DNA of 30,461 nucleotides from a virus: IMG/VR virus record IMGVR_UViG_3300031857_014718, positions 1 through 30,461 of that record; one strand, written 5' to 3'. Below, piece after piece: positions 7,008 through 14,336 of this stretch. The notes under the pieces are model-generated. The model was given only the letters and a program-made list of their open reading frames with translations. It did no database searches and was not told where the DNA came from. Each line of letters begins with the position of its first letter. Positions within the stretch are counted from its first letter, which is position 1. The position numbers and the translations under genes were made by a program.

Positions 7008-8417
7008 ATGAAAGACTATTCAGTAGAAGTACAACGACTATTCTTAGAGATCATAATGCAAGACGCACAGAGTTTTGTGCGAGTGCAAAATATCTACAAC
7101 GAAGAAAACTTTGATCGTAGCCTGCGTTCAGCGGCTAAGTTTATAAAAGAACATGCGGACAATCATAAGACTCTGCCAGATCGCAGACAGGTATCGGCTG
7201 TTACTAATATTTCCTTACAAGAGATTCCAGATTTAAATGACGGTCACCTTGACTGGTTTATGGAAGAGTTTGAAGCATTCACCCGTAGACAAGAACTAGA
7301 ACGTGCTATTCTTAAGTCGGCAGACTTGCTGGAAAAAGGCAATTTTGATCCTGTAGAGAAACTGATCAAAGATGCAGTACAAATTAGTTTGACCAAAGAT
7401 CTAGGAACAGATTACTTTGACGATCCACGCAGTCGACTTATGGCGCTGAAAAACAACAATGGGCAAAACTCCACAGGTTGGCCTGCCTTGGATCGATTGT
7501 TGTACGGTGGATTTAATCGTGGCGAACTACAGATTTTTGCTGGTGGTTCGGGCTCGGGCAAGAGTTTGTTCATGCAGAACCTGGCAGTGAACTGGGCACA
7601 GGCCGGACTCAATGGCTGTTATCTCACCCTGGAACTCAGTGAAGGTTTGTGTAGTATGCGTATTGACTCCATGATGACCAATACATCCAGCAAGGAAATC
7701 TTCAAAGACATTGACACAGTGGAAATGAAAGTGAAGATGATGCAGAAGAAGTCCGGGGCTTTACAAATCAAGTACATGCCAGCCCAATCAACTGTAAATG
7801 ACATTCGTGCATACTTAAAAGAACTGCAAGTTAAAACAGGCAAGCGTGTGGACTTTTTGTGTGTGGACTACTTAGACTTGATCATGCCTGTGAGCGCCAA
7901 AGTCAGTCCCAATGACTTGTTTGTCAAAGACAAGTATGTTTCGGAAGAACTGCGTAACTTGGCCAAGGAGCTCAATGTGTTGTTTGTCACAGCTAGTCAG
8001 TTGAACCGTGCGGCCGTGGAAGAAATTGAATTTGACCACAGTCATATATCAGGCGGTATTTCAAAGATCAACACAGCAGACAACGTGTTTGGTATCTTTA
8101 CATCAAGAGCCATGCGTGAACGTGGGCGTTATCAGATACAGTTAATGAAAACTCGATCCAGTGCAGGAGTAGGACAAAAGGTTGACTTAGAGTTTGATCT
8201 TGAAAGTCTGCGCATCAGAGACCTCGGCGAGGATCAGCAACAGAGTTCGGGTTTTGTCAAGAAGCCCAGCATCTATGATTCTATCAAAGCTCGTAGTCAA
8301 GTAGCGGTAAAATCTGATGAAACCATAGATGATGACACCGGCGAAGTGGCCAAGATATCAGCATCAATAGACAGTTCAAAATTAAAAGACTTACTCAAAC
8401 AAGTCAAGACCAATTAA
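7008..8417 (+). CDS. 41: Replicative DNA helicase, DnaB family (T4 gp41-like)
   Basis: Hexameric helicase that unwinds the fork and recruits primase. Residues 1-130 form the helical N-terminal domain. The RecA-like motor follows with Walker A GGSGSGKS (179-186), Walker B FLCVDYLDL with D287, the SQLNR motif with Q331, and a KTRSSAGVG loop (381-389) typical of DnaB-family C-termini. Length 469 is nearly that of T4 gp41 (475). The acidic tail is variable in this family. The start ATG 7008 follows a 49-base gap with AGAGAA before it. The 3' end overlaps the convergent radical SAM gene by 27 bases, without a visible terminator. Confidence 0.92.
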   Translation: MKDYSVEVQRLFLEIIMQDAQSFVRVQNIYNEENFDRSLRSAAKFIKEHADNHKTLPDRRQVSAVTNISLQEIPDLNDGHLDWFMEEFEAFTRRQELERAILKSADLLEKGNFDPVEKLIKDAVQISLTKDLGTDYFDDPRSRLMALKNNNGQNSTGWPALDRLLYGGFNRGELQIFAGGSGSGKSLFMQNLAVNWAQAGLNGCYLTLELSEGLCSMRIDSMMTNTSSKEIFKDIDTVEMKVKMMQKKSGALQIKYMPAQSTVNDIRAYLKELQVKTGKRVDFLCVDYLDLIMPVSAKVSPNDLFVKDKYVSEELRNLAKELNVLFVTASQLNRAAVEEIEFDHSHISGGISKINTADNVFGIFTSRAMRERGRYQIQLMKTRSSAGVGQKVDLEFDLESLRIRDLGEDQQQSSGFVKKPSIYDSIKARSQVAVKSDETIDDDTGEVAKISASIDSSKLKDLLKQVKTN

Positions 8418-9473
8418 ATCACACAACTCAGGTAGGTAGTTTTTGATACTGATACCTTTGAGATTGTCTTGTCTTTTTATCTGTTTTAAAAATTCTTCAA
8501 AATTGCTTTGATCAGTTTCACTGTGGACTTCACCTATATAGGTATCGTAGTCCACAGGATTGAGAACTGTTTTTAAATGTTGTTTGACATGAACAGGCAA
8601 TGCACGTGGCTGTAACCATGCTGGATGATAGATGGGATTGTTGGCATATTCTATTTTTTGTTCCGCAAACCAAGCCACAGTTTGATTGTGATACAACACA
8701 TTGAGATTGCTCAGTGTATAATTTGCTGAAACAAACGTAGTAAGTTCTCGGAAAAACTTTAAATTTGGTTCTAACAAAGACCAATCCAATGGATATCGCA
8801 CATATTCAAACACAGGCCCAGTACCATCAATGCTGACGCAAAAATTAAGATTTTTAAATTTTGACAAAATCTTTTTATATTCGTCCGACAGAGCCACGCT
8901 GCCATTGGTCACCATGCTGATAAAGCATCGATCATTGCCCAGTTCCAGCAAGCGTTCTAATACTTGGAAATTCTTTTTTTCATACAAGGGTTCGCCGCCC
9001 AACAGAGTCAAGGTCACCAAGCTGGAGAAATCTATTTCACTGTAGACCTTGTCAAGATCAATGAATTGATATTTCTTCATGCCTAATTTGGGATTTTCTT
9101 TGTAATCCAATTTTGCCCAACTGCTACTAGCTCCTGCGTTACAACTCACACAAGCGGCATTACAAGTGTAACTGGTCATCATCTTGAGCATCAAGGTTTT
9201 TTCCAGCCCTTGTGCGGCGTCCTGTTTGATAAACTGCAAATCTCTATCCCAATACCAATCCAGAGCGGCATTTTTTAACTGTCGATCACTGGTCAGCCCT
9301 TGATCTTCGAGATTCCAGCATTTCTGGCATTCCGCAGGGCGTTTGCCCGCGAGCATTTCCTGCTGTATTTTTTTGATATCATACTGCTTGGGCAATAGAC
9401 AACAGTGAGTATCAATGCGATTAGTCCAGTTTAATTCCCGTCCAAACCAAGGTAAAACACAAAAATTGTTCAT
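8391..9473 (-). CDS. Twitch-domain radical SAM protein
   Basis: The radical SAM signature is C104-x3-C108-x2-C111 in TCNAACVSCN, with LLGGEPLYEKK (G159-P162 as GGEP), and VSIDGTG later in the barrel. These bind a 4Fe-4S cluster and SAM and generate a deoxyadenosyl radical. The N-terminal ~65 residues have C5, C24, C25, C49 and C52 in a CVLPWFG ... THCCLLP ... ECQKCWNLEDQG layout, as in twitch/SPASM-like auxiliary cluster modules placed N-terminally in phage homologues. Substrate unknown; relatives modify peptides or small molecules. It is leftward and its 3' end overlaps the helicase gene. The Fe-S need is notable because the same window encodes IscU and IscA. Confidence 0.82.
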   Translation of the reverse strand: MNNFCVLPWFGRELNWTNRIDTHCCLLPKQYDIKKIQQEMLAGKRPAECQKCWNLEDQGLTSDRQLKNAALDWYWDRDLQFIKQDAAQGLEKTLMLKMMTSYTCNAACVSCNAGASSSWAKLDYKENPKLGMKKYQFIDLDKVYSEIDFSSLVTLTLLGGEPLYEKKNFQVLERLLELGNDRCFISMVTNGSVALSDEYKKILSKFKNLNFCVSIDGTGPVFEYVRYPLDWSLLEPNLKFFRELTTFVSANYTLSNLNVLYHNQTVAWFAEQKIEYANNPIYHPAWLQPRALPVHVKQHLKTVLNPVDYDTYIGEVHSETDQSNFEEFLKQIKRQDNLKGISIKNYLPELCDLIGLDLFE

Positions 9474-9504
9474 GATCTATTTACGGGATTACATACACCA
9501 CATC

Positions 9505-9512
9505 GATAAATA
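9505..9512 (+). promoter_or_regulatory. Late-promoter-like box GATAAATA
   Basis: GATAAATA, one base from TATAAATA, lies 28 bases before the ATG at 9533 in a short gap between divergent genes. It would start the late block 9533-12317. Confidence 0.5.
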
Positions 9513-9532
9513 TATTACAAAGGTTTAGGATC

Positions 9533-9781
9533 ATGCAAAAAAAGACCCGTAGTATATTAGAAGAACTGGATGCCATGTACATCGATCGCGATCGCAGACA
9601 CGTGATCGAAAATCGTGCCAGCAATATCATTGCCAGCGCCATACGACTACTAGAGCAGATCGAACAGACCTACGATGTTGAGCAGTCTGAAAATCTACAA
9701 CGAAAGTTGATCAACGCCATAAAGATGCGTGATCCATCAAAATTCACACGCACAGTAAGGCGCACTGATGAAAATTCATGA
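9533..9781 (+). CDS. Small helical phage protein, unknown function (82 aa)
   Basis: A highly charged, almost wholly alpha-helical protein rich in Arg, Asp, Glu and Ile with no cysteine, membrane segment or known domain. Its helices (ILEELDAMYIDRDRRHVIEN, then a second amphipathic helix) suggest a coiled-coil or helical bundle. A late-type box lies 28 bases upstream and TAGGA precedes the ATG. The last codons overlap the 849-residue nucleotidyltransferase-like gene by 14 bases, so the two are translationally coupled. It may be a partner of that protein, but this is only from position. Confidence 0.65.
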   Translation: MQKKTRSILEELDAMYIDRDRRHVIENRASNIIASAIRLLEQIEQTYDVEQSENLQRKLINAIKMRDPSKFTRTVRRTDENS

Positions 9782-12317
9782 TATATTTCGAGAAGGGCTA
9801 CTGTCAGATTTACGAGCGATCGGACAAACAGCTCAGCGTGATGTTTGGGGCGGCCCACAGCCTGCAGAGCTAGGCCGGGATCCCAGGCAATGGGCACAGG
9901 CCATATCCAAAGCTGCCGCAGGAGCCCGCCAAAATGCTAATGTATTGCCCATAGCCGATACTTTCACCAAGGCCTGGGACACATTGGCTCGTAAAATCAA
10001 TGATTCCAAGGGCCCTGGCGAAGCCATGGATCTAGCAGAATATCAAAAAACATTTGCGGCCTGGTTGGCTCGTGAAACAAAGACCAAACCCAACATGGCA
10101 CAGATACAGGCCATGATCACAGCCACCGACCCAAAATTGGTGCGAGACTACATGGTTGCACATTTTATTCCTCAGTATCAACGAGTCATGACCAATCCAG
10201 TGTACACCATACCCGATGGTCACCGAGAAAAAGGCATATTCATTGCGGCCAATGGGCAACGGTCTGAAGTTGAGTACGAGTGGGATTCTACCACCGCTGC
10301 CTTTGTGGATCCTGTGACAGGAGACCGAGCCGGTGCACGACAGATGTCAAGCATGATAGCATCCGCCATGGAAAAAGTCACAAGAGGTTCCGCCCAACCC
10401 GAAGTTGACATGGATGATCTTGGTCGTGCCGGAGTCTCTGAAAGTCAAACTTTGCGACGTGCTATGTTGGCAGAAGGTGGCAATGTGTTTAAGGATGCTG
10501 ATGGCAACCCAATGACACAGCGTATCAATCAAAGCGACATTCCAGCCACTGTGATGTGGTTAGAACAACTGATTGGCATAGACTTGCCACGAGAACGTTG
10601 GTTAGGGTCAACAGGCAAAGTTCCTACATCGGGCGATCTTGACATTGCCATTGATGCCAATGAAATCTCCAAAGAACAAATGGCCGCACGTCTCACACAG
10701 TGGGCGCAGAGTCACGGACTTGATCCAAAGCAATATGTAAAAAAAGCAGGAGAAGTACATCTACGCACACCCATAGCTGGTGATCCCAAACGTGGATTTG
10801 TGCAAACAGACTTTATGTTCTTGCCCAATGTTGACTGGGGAACATTCTTCTACAATCAAGGCGCTGACACTGCTTACAAAGGGCTGGTACGTGCTGTGTT
10901 AATGAGTAGCATAGCCAAAACCGTGGGCCTTAAAGTTGGTATCAACGGTATGTTTGACCGCAAAACCAACAAGCTATTGAGTCAAGATCCTGATGCAGTG
11001 GCCAAGGCCATACTGAACAAACGAGCCACACGCAAAGACCTGTCCACAGTAGAGACCATCTATGCGGCTCTGGCCCGTGATCCTCAACGTGACATCAAGC
11101 TCACAGATTTCCGTGAATATCTTGCCAAAGAAGGACTACCTGATCCTGATGCTCCTGTGTCTGAAAATGACGTGCATTTCCTAGCTAGACTGAGAGATCG
11201 TATAGTTAATCAAGGAATGGTCATGATCATGGAAGATGTTCGCATCGCTCATCCTGAAGATTTAGTGTTTGATGAAGGCAGTCTTGGCATACAACGAGCC
11301 ATTGCTGGTATAGAAAACACAGCACGAACCCCTCGGCAGGCCACTGTGAAATGGGATGGTCGTCCTGCCATCATATTTGGTCGCAAACCCAATGGTGATT
11401 TTGTGCTCACTGACAAAGCAGGCTTCTTGGCCAAAGGATACGATGGCCTGGCTACTTCGCCAGCAATGATTGCCCAGATAATGGCTGGACGTGGCGGAGA
11501 ACGCGGCGAGCTAGTGGCAATCTATCAGAAATTATTTCCGCTGTTGCGTGCCGCTGTGCCACCAGACTTCCGTGGATACATCCAAGGCGATTTGCTGTAC
11601 GCTAATACTCCTCCTGTGGTCAATAATCAATACGTGTTCCAACCCAACACCGTGGCATATTCAGTACCAGTACAGTCGGACATGGGTCAACGCATTGGCC
11701 AAAGCCAAGCTGGCGTGGCTGTGCATACAACTCTGGCTGCCCCTGGTGATGCCGCGCAACCAATACAAGGAGACTCGCTGGCAAAAATGTTAAAACCAGT
11801 GTCGGGCCTACTGATCGTGGATCCTTACCTCGATGCTCCTAAACCCATCAAACTTGACACCACCACGGTCAACAAGATCAAACAACTGGCCACTGCACAA
11901 GGCGCGGCCATTGATCAGCTGTTTAATCCGCAAGAACTCAGAGCTAGAAAAATCACCAATCTTCCAGCGTTGATGAAAACCTACATCAACAGCAAAGTCA
12001 GAGAAGGCAACTTCAACAATCTCGTAGGTGGGTTTGGTCCTTGGATACAGGCCAAAGAACCCGCCAAGGCGCCGCGCATATTTGAGTGGGCCACAGAAAA
12101 CAAAGAAGCAGTGGCCGCTGTGTTCCAGAGTTTCCTGGACATAACCAGCGTCAAGAATGAACTGGTGCGCCAGCTGGATGCACAATCGTCGGGTGTAAAC
12201 GCCAGCATAGACGGTGTGGCAGGACACGAAGGCTATGTGGCCTATGGCATGAAGTTTGTGAACCGTATGCGTTTTAGTGCGGCAAACTTTGCCCGTAACA
12301 ATCCTGTTTTGACCTGA
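9768..12317 (+). CDS. Double nucleotidyltransferase-like protein (Pol-beta-type plus ligase-type), 849 aa
   Basis: Two nucleotidyltransferase signatures occur in one chain. Residues ~280-350 show a Pol-beta/CCA-adding-type core: WLGSTGK, then SGDLDIAID with D290 and D292, and a third acid D348 in VQTDFMFL. Residues ~525-849 show an ATP-dependent ligase/capping-type core: motif I VKWDG (K528), GDLLY (607-611) resembling motif III, HEGYVAY (E821) resembling motif IV and GMKFVNR (K829) resembling motif V. Residues 1-240 are helical with MLAEGGNVFKDADG at its end, a pattern I associate with phage nucleotidyltransferases. RNA repair or nucleotidyl transfer is possible; the substrate is unknown. 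It lies in the late block, so packaging in the virion is conceivable. Motif calls are by eye. Confidence 0.7.
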   Translation: MKIHDIFREGLLSDLRAIGQTAQRDVWGGPQPAELGRDPRQWAQAISKAAAGARQNANVLPIADTFTKAWDTLARKINDSKGPGEAMDLAEYQKTFAAWLARETKTKPNMAQIQAMITATDPKLVRDYMVAHFIPQYQRVMTNPVYTIPDGHREKGIFIAANGQRSEVEYEWDSTTAAFVDPVTGDRAGARQMSSMIASAMEKVTRGSAQPEVDMDDLGRAGVSESQTLRRAMLAEGGNVFKDADGNPMTQRINQSDIPATVMWLEQLIGIDLPRERWLGSTGKVPTSGDLDIAIDANEISKEQMAARLTQWAQSHGLDPKQYVKKAGEVHLRTPIAGDPKRGFVQTDFMFLPNVDWGTFFYNQGADTAYKGLVRAVLMSSIAKTVGLKVGINGMFDRKTNKLLSQDPDAVAKAILNKRATRKDLSTVETIYAALARDPQRDIKLTDFREYLAKEGLPDPDAPVSENDVHFLARLRDRIVNQGMVMIMEDVRIAHPEDLVFDEGSLGIQRAIAGIENTARTPRQATVKWDGRPAIIFGRKPNGDFVLTDKAGFLAKGYDGLATSPAMIAQIMAGRGGERGELVAIYQKLFPLLRAAVPPDFRGYIQGDLLYANTPPVVNNQYVFQPNTVAYSVPVQSDMGQRIGQSQAGVAVHTTLAAPGDAAQPIQGDSLAKMLKPVSGLLIVDPYLDAPKPIKLDTTTVNKIKQLATAQGAAIDQLFNPQELRARKITNLPALMKTYINSKVREGNFNNLVGGFGPWIQAKEPAKAPRIFEWATENKEAVAAVFQSFLDITSVKNELVRQLDAQSSGVNASIDGVAGHEGYVAYGMKFVNRMRFSAANFARNNPVLT

Positions 12318-12341
12318 TACTGCCCGATTTCGCCGTTTTGG

Positions 12342-12349
12342 TATAAATA
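12342..12349 (+). promoter_or_regulatory. Late promoter TATAAATA
   Basis: Exact T4 late consensus, 47 bases before the ATG at 12389, between the stop of the preceding gene and a strong AAGGAGA ribosome-binding site (12376-12382). It is the best late promoter in the window. Confidence 0.75.
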
Positions 12350-12375
12350 AGTGTAGGGCAAGAAGCCCACTTATT
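12346..12375 (+). promoter_or_regulatory. Imperfect inverted repeat over late promoter/5' leader
   Basis: AATAAGTG (12346-12353) pairs with CACTTATT (12368-12375), and GGC (12357-12359) with GCC (12365-12367), around loop AAGAA with a three-base TAG bulge. Readthrough RNA from upstream would fold it, but a transcript begun at the late promoter would lack the left arm. A processing or promoter-linked role is possible. Confidence 0.4.
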
Positions 12376-12388
12376 AAGGAGAATTATC

Positions 12389-12799
12389 ATGGCAGGTTTT
12401 ACACGTACATCCGGTGACTTTCAACCAGTAGTCGTAATGGACTCAGGCACCACAGCATCAGCACCTGGTGCAGGTCACAACACAGGTATCAACACAGTAA
12501 CTAGCGGTGCTTCCGTTAACGTAGCTGGTCCTAAGTTAGACTTTGGTACTGTTACATTCACAGGTAACGCAACAGTTAGCGGTGCTTCTTTGGCAATCGC
12601 TATCCAGACAATCCAACAAAAAGCTACTATCGCTATCTATGAATTTACAACAAATTCAAGCAATACAGCTACATTGGCATTGGCAACATACCCAACTGCG
12701 GCCTGGGACTTCACCAACGCTGGTGACTTAGACGCAGCCTTGACAACAGCTCTTGGTTACGCAGTTACCACAGCTCAGTCAGCAACATTCACAAACTAA
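12389..12799 (+). CDS. Small Ala/Thr/Gly-rich abundant virion-type protein (136 aa)
   Basis: The protein is rich in Ala, Thr, Ser, Gly and Asn, has no Cys and almost no charge, and is predicted to be beta-rich (VNVAGPKLDFGTVTFTGNAT). This composition fits a capsid decoration or small structural protein. It forms its own transcription unit with an exact late promoter, a strong AAGGAGA ribosome-binding site and a terminator directly after the stop. It prefers codons such as GGT, GTT, ACA and GCA in a repetitive way, unlike the neighbours, which points to high expression. I do not recognise a named family. Major structural role is inference. Confidence 0.75.
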   Translation: MAGFTRTSGDFQPVVVMDSGTTASAPGAGHNTGINTVTSGASVNVAGPKLDFGTVTFTGNATVSGASLAIAIQTIQQKATIAIYEFTTNSSNTATLALATYPTAAWDFTNAGDLDAALTTALGYAVTTAQSATFTN

Positions 12800-12816
12800 T
12801 CCTTTAGCTAGTGAAA

Positions 12817-12850
12817 GTAAAAACCCTAGTTTATTAGCTAGGGTTTTTTT
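12817..12850 (+). terminator. Rho-independent terminator
   Basis: AAACCCTAG (12821-12829) pairs perfectly with CTAGGGTTT (12838-12846) around an 8-base loop, followed by T run 12844-12850. Flanking A-run and T-run can extend the stem outward. It ends the single-gene unit started at 12342. Confidence 0.85.
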
Positions 12851-12867
12851 ACGGCTTAAATACCTGC

Positions 12868-13110
12868 ATGAGCGGAGAATATGTTTTTGAAAGCCCAGAC
12901 GGTGGACACACAGTATATCGTCGGCATGTGGGTAAGTTAGACAGAGAAATGGTCAGCATGGACACCTATGCGCAAGACAAACTTGACACATTGAAAGAAG
13001 ACAAGATTTGGGGAAACATACGACGTGCTGCCAAGACAGATCCTGCGCTCAATGAAATGTTAGATCAGGTCAAGGTATATTATGAACTCAAACACAATGC
13101 GGAAAGTTGA
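12868..13110 (+). CDS. Small phage protein, unknown function (80 aa)
   Basis: A charged soluble protein with a beta-rich start (YVFESPDGGHTVYRRHVG) and a helical C-terminal half ending in KVYYELKHNAES. No domain is recognised. The ATG follows the terminator by 17 bases and CTTAAATA at 12855-12862 is a late-box-like sequence, although too close to the start to be a normal promoter, so expression may depend on readthrough. There is no clear ribosome-binding site. Its end overlaps the next gene by 29 bases. Confidence 0.65.
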   Translation: MSGEYVFESPDGGHTVYRRHVGKLDREMVSMDTYAQDKLDTLKEDKIWGNIRRAAKTDPALNEMLDQVKVYYELKHNAES

Positions 13111-13540
13111 ATGCCACAGCCTGTTTGATATCACCAATACTGGAATCAATGGACACACCCGCAACATAGCATTTCCTGTCACTGATAAAAATGGCAACCA
13201 GATCGTGACATCAGCAGAACTAAATCGTGCCCGCAACCAACAACGCAATTTTGATACATTGTTACAGTTAATAGGGTTACGTACACAGATGTTTAATATT
13301 GAATCACCAACCCTGTGCGACTCGCCGTTGTTTCCAGATAAAAAATGCTGGCAATTCAGTTTTGAAATAGAAGCCAATGCACAATGGCTAGTAGACAATG
13401 ACGAATTTTGGGTGCTAAAACAAGACAGCGACAACACCCCTATGATCACTGGTCTCACTGAAGACTCGGGTCTCGAACCTATATTAAGTGCCACAGGCAC
13501 CAATCCCAACATCATTTATCATGCCCAAGACGCTAAATAA
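13082..13540 (+). CDS. Conserved-looking late-region protein, unknown function (152 aa)
   Basis: Contains the segment MRKVECHSLFDITNTGINGH near its start and WQFSFEIEANAQWLVDN in its middle, which reads like a conserved phage family, but I cannot assign a function. No membrane segment is seen. ATG 13082 has AAGG with a 6-base spacing; an alternative ATG at 13097 would reduce the overlap with the previous gene and start at MRKVECHS. Its neighbours are small late proteins, so a virion or assembly role is plausible. The stop codon is within a late-like box (GCTAAATA) leading to the next gene. Confidence 0.7.
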   Translation: MNSNTMRKVECHSLFDITNTGINGHTRNIAFPVTDKNGNQIVTSAELNRARNQQRNFDTLLQLIGLRTQMFNIESPTLCDSPLFPDKKCWQFSFEIEANAQWLVDNDEFWVLKQDSDNTPMITGLTEDSGLEPILSATGTNPNIIYHAQDAK

Positions 13541-13541
13541 A
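13534..13541 (+). promoter_or_regulatory. Late-promoter-like box GCTAAATA
   Basis: GCTAAATA overlaps the stop of the preceding gene and lies 36 bases before the ATG at 13570. It is the same variant as at 18141 in front of the tail fibre. Confidence 0.35.
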
Positions 13542-13569
13542 CAGTCAACCAAGAAAGACTCTAATTCCA

Positions 13570-13830
13570 ATGGAAACAACGGACATCGAAAAGAAAAGTC
13601 TAGAAACTCACGTGGAACTGTGCGCTCAGAGGTACAAGTACCTGGAAGAAAAACTGGAAACAGTGGAACAAACCGTGATCAATCTAAACACAGTGATCAG
13701 AGAAGTCCACGACATGGTGCAAAACATGAGTCGGCGCAACACCGATCGCCTGATCAACTGGGGAGTAGGAATCATAGTGTTCCTGACAGGAATAGTGGGC
13801 TGGCTGCTCACACACTACGTCCTAAAATAA
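13570..13830 (+). CDS. Coiled-coil protein with C-terminal membrane helix (XhlA/holin-accessory-like)
   Basis: Residues 1-60 form a heptad-like coiled coil rich in Glu, Lys, Leu and Val (LETHVELCAQRYKYLEEKLE and on), followed by NMSRRNTDRLINW and one strong membrane helix GVGIIVFLTGIVGWLLTHYVL (C-terminal ~20 residues). This layout is that of XhlA/hemolysin-type small phage membrane proteins, which help holin-driven lysis, and also of some small anchors. No lysin or holin is recognised beside it, so the role is not settled. The coding strand shows a real amphipathic pattern, while the overlapping frame is low-complexity. A late-like box precedes it. Confidence 0.7.
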   Translation: METTDIEKKSLETHVELCAQRYKYLEEKLETVEQTVINLNTVIREVHDMVQNMSRRNTDRLINWGVGIIVFLTGIVGWLLTHYVLK

Positions 13831-13850
13831 GCGAACGTCAAGCCCAGCTC

Positions 13851-14336
13851 ATGCTGGAGCGTCTTACACGAGATCATTTACTAAACAACCCCAATGCCAT
13901 TGTTCGTATGGACAGCACTGTTCGTGCGTTTGGACGATACACCATCACTCGTAATTCACGTTCATTCCAAGTATATAGAAGCGCCACATTGGCTGTAGAA
14001 CCCAGCTCTAGCAAAGTAGCCATATCATGGTGTGTGGCTGACAAATACGGAAAAGATAGTTTGGCACAAGAATTGATCACACTTGACCTAGAAGTAGAAC
14101 GTAGGTCAGATGAAATCATGTATTACCGCAATACCCTGGCAAACAGCACAGATTCTGCACTGAAATTTGTGACTGCTGACCGGCTGGCCGAAAGCCTAGC
14201 TCGTTTAAAATATGCTCAAGAACAGTTGGATAAATGTGTAAATCTGGCTAAATACTGGCAACAAAAAGGATTCAACGATGAAACTGCAAGAATTGGAATC
14301 AAAAACCAAAACACAACAAAGCCTCAAAGTATTTGA
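13851..14336 (+). CDS. Late-region protein of unknown function (about 161 aa)
   Basis: Read from ATG 13851 the product begins MLERLTRDHLLNNPNAIVRM, has a central beta-rich part (AFGRYTITRNSRSFQVY) and a long charged helix pair (VERRSDEIMYYRNTLANS ... LAESLARLKYAQEQLDKC). No domain is recognised. The same frame is open back to 13488, but the upstream 120 codons overlap the coiled-coil gene and are of low-complexity, charged composition, so I take 13851 as the start. No good ribosome-binding site is visible. The 3' end overlaps the next gene by 59 bases, so coupling is likely. Confidence 0.6.
   Translation: MLERLTRDHLLNNPNAIVRMDSTVRAFGRYTITRNSRSFQVYRSATLAVEPSSSKVAISWCVADKYGKDSLAQELITLDLEVERRSDEIMYYRNTLANSTDSALKFVTADRLAESLARLKYAQEQLDKCVNLAKYWQQKGFNDETARIGIKNQNTTKPQSI

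Noticed and set aside
9478-9485. CGTAAATA on the minus strand as promoter for the radical SAM gene
   Set aside because: It is only 4 bases from the start codon at 9473; a transcript would be leaderless.
11808-12227. 139-codon leftward open frame
   Set aside because: Inside the nucleotidyltransferase gene; no domain, no start signal, and the forward frame has the conserved ligase motifs.
12855-12862. CTTAAATA as a late promoter for the 80-residue gene
   Set aside because: It lies 6 bases from the start codon, which would leave no leader, so it is unlikely to be the real promoter.
13488-13850. Upstream 120 codons of the long 13488-14336 frame as the true N-terminus
   Set aside because: This part overlaps a coiled-coil/TM gene in another frame, is low-complexity (Ser/Arg/Lys/Asn/Gly), and no ribosome-binding site supports the 13488 ATG. 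Kept only as an open -1 frame observation.
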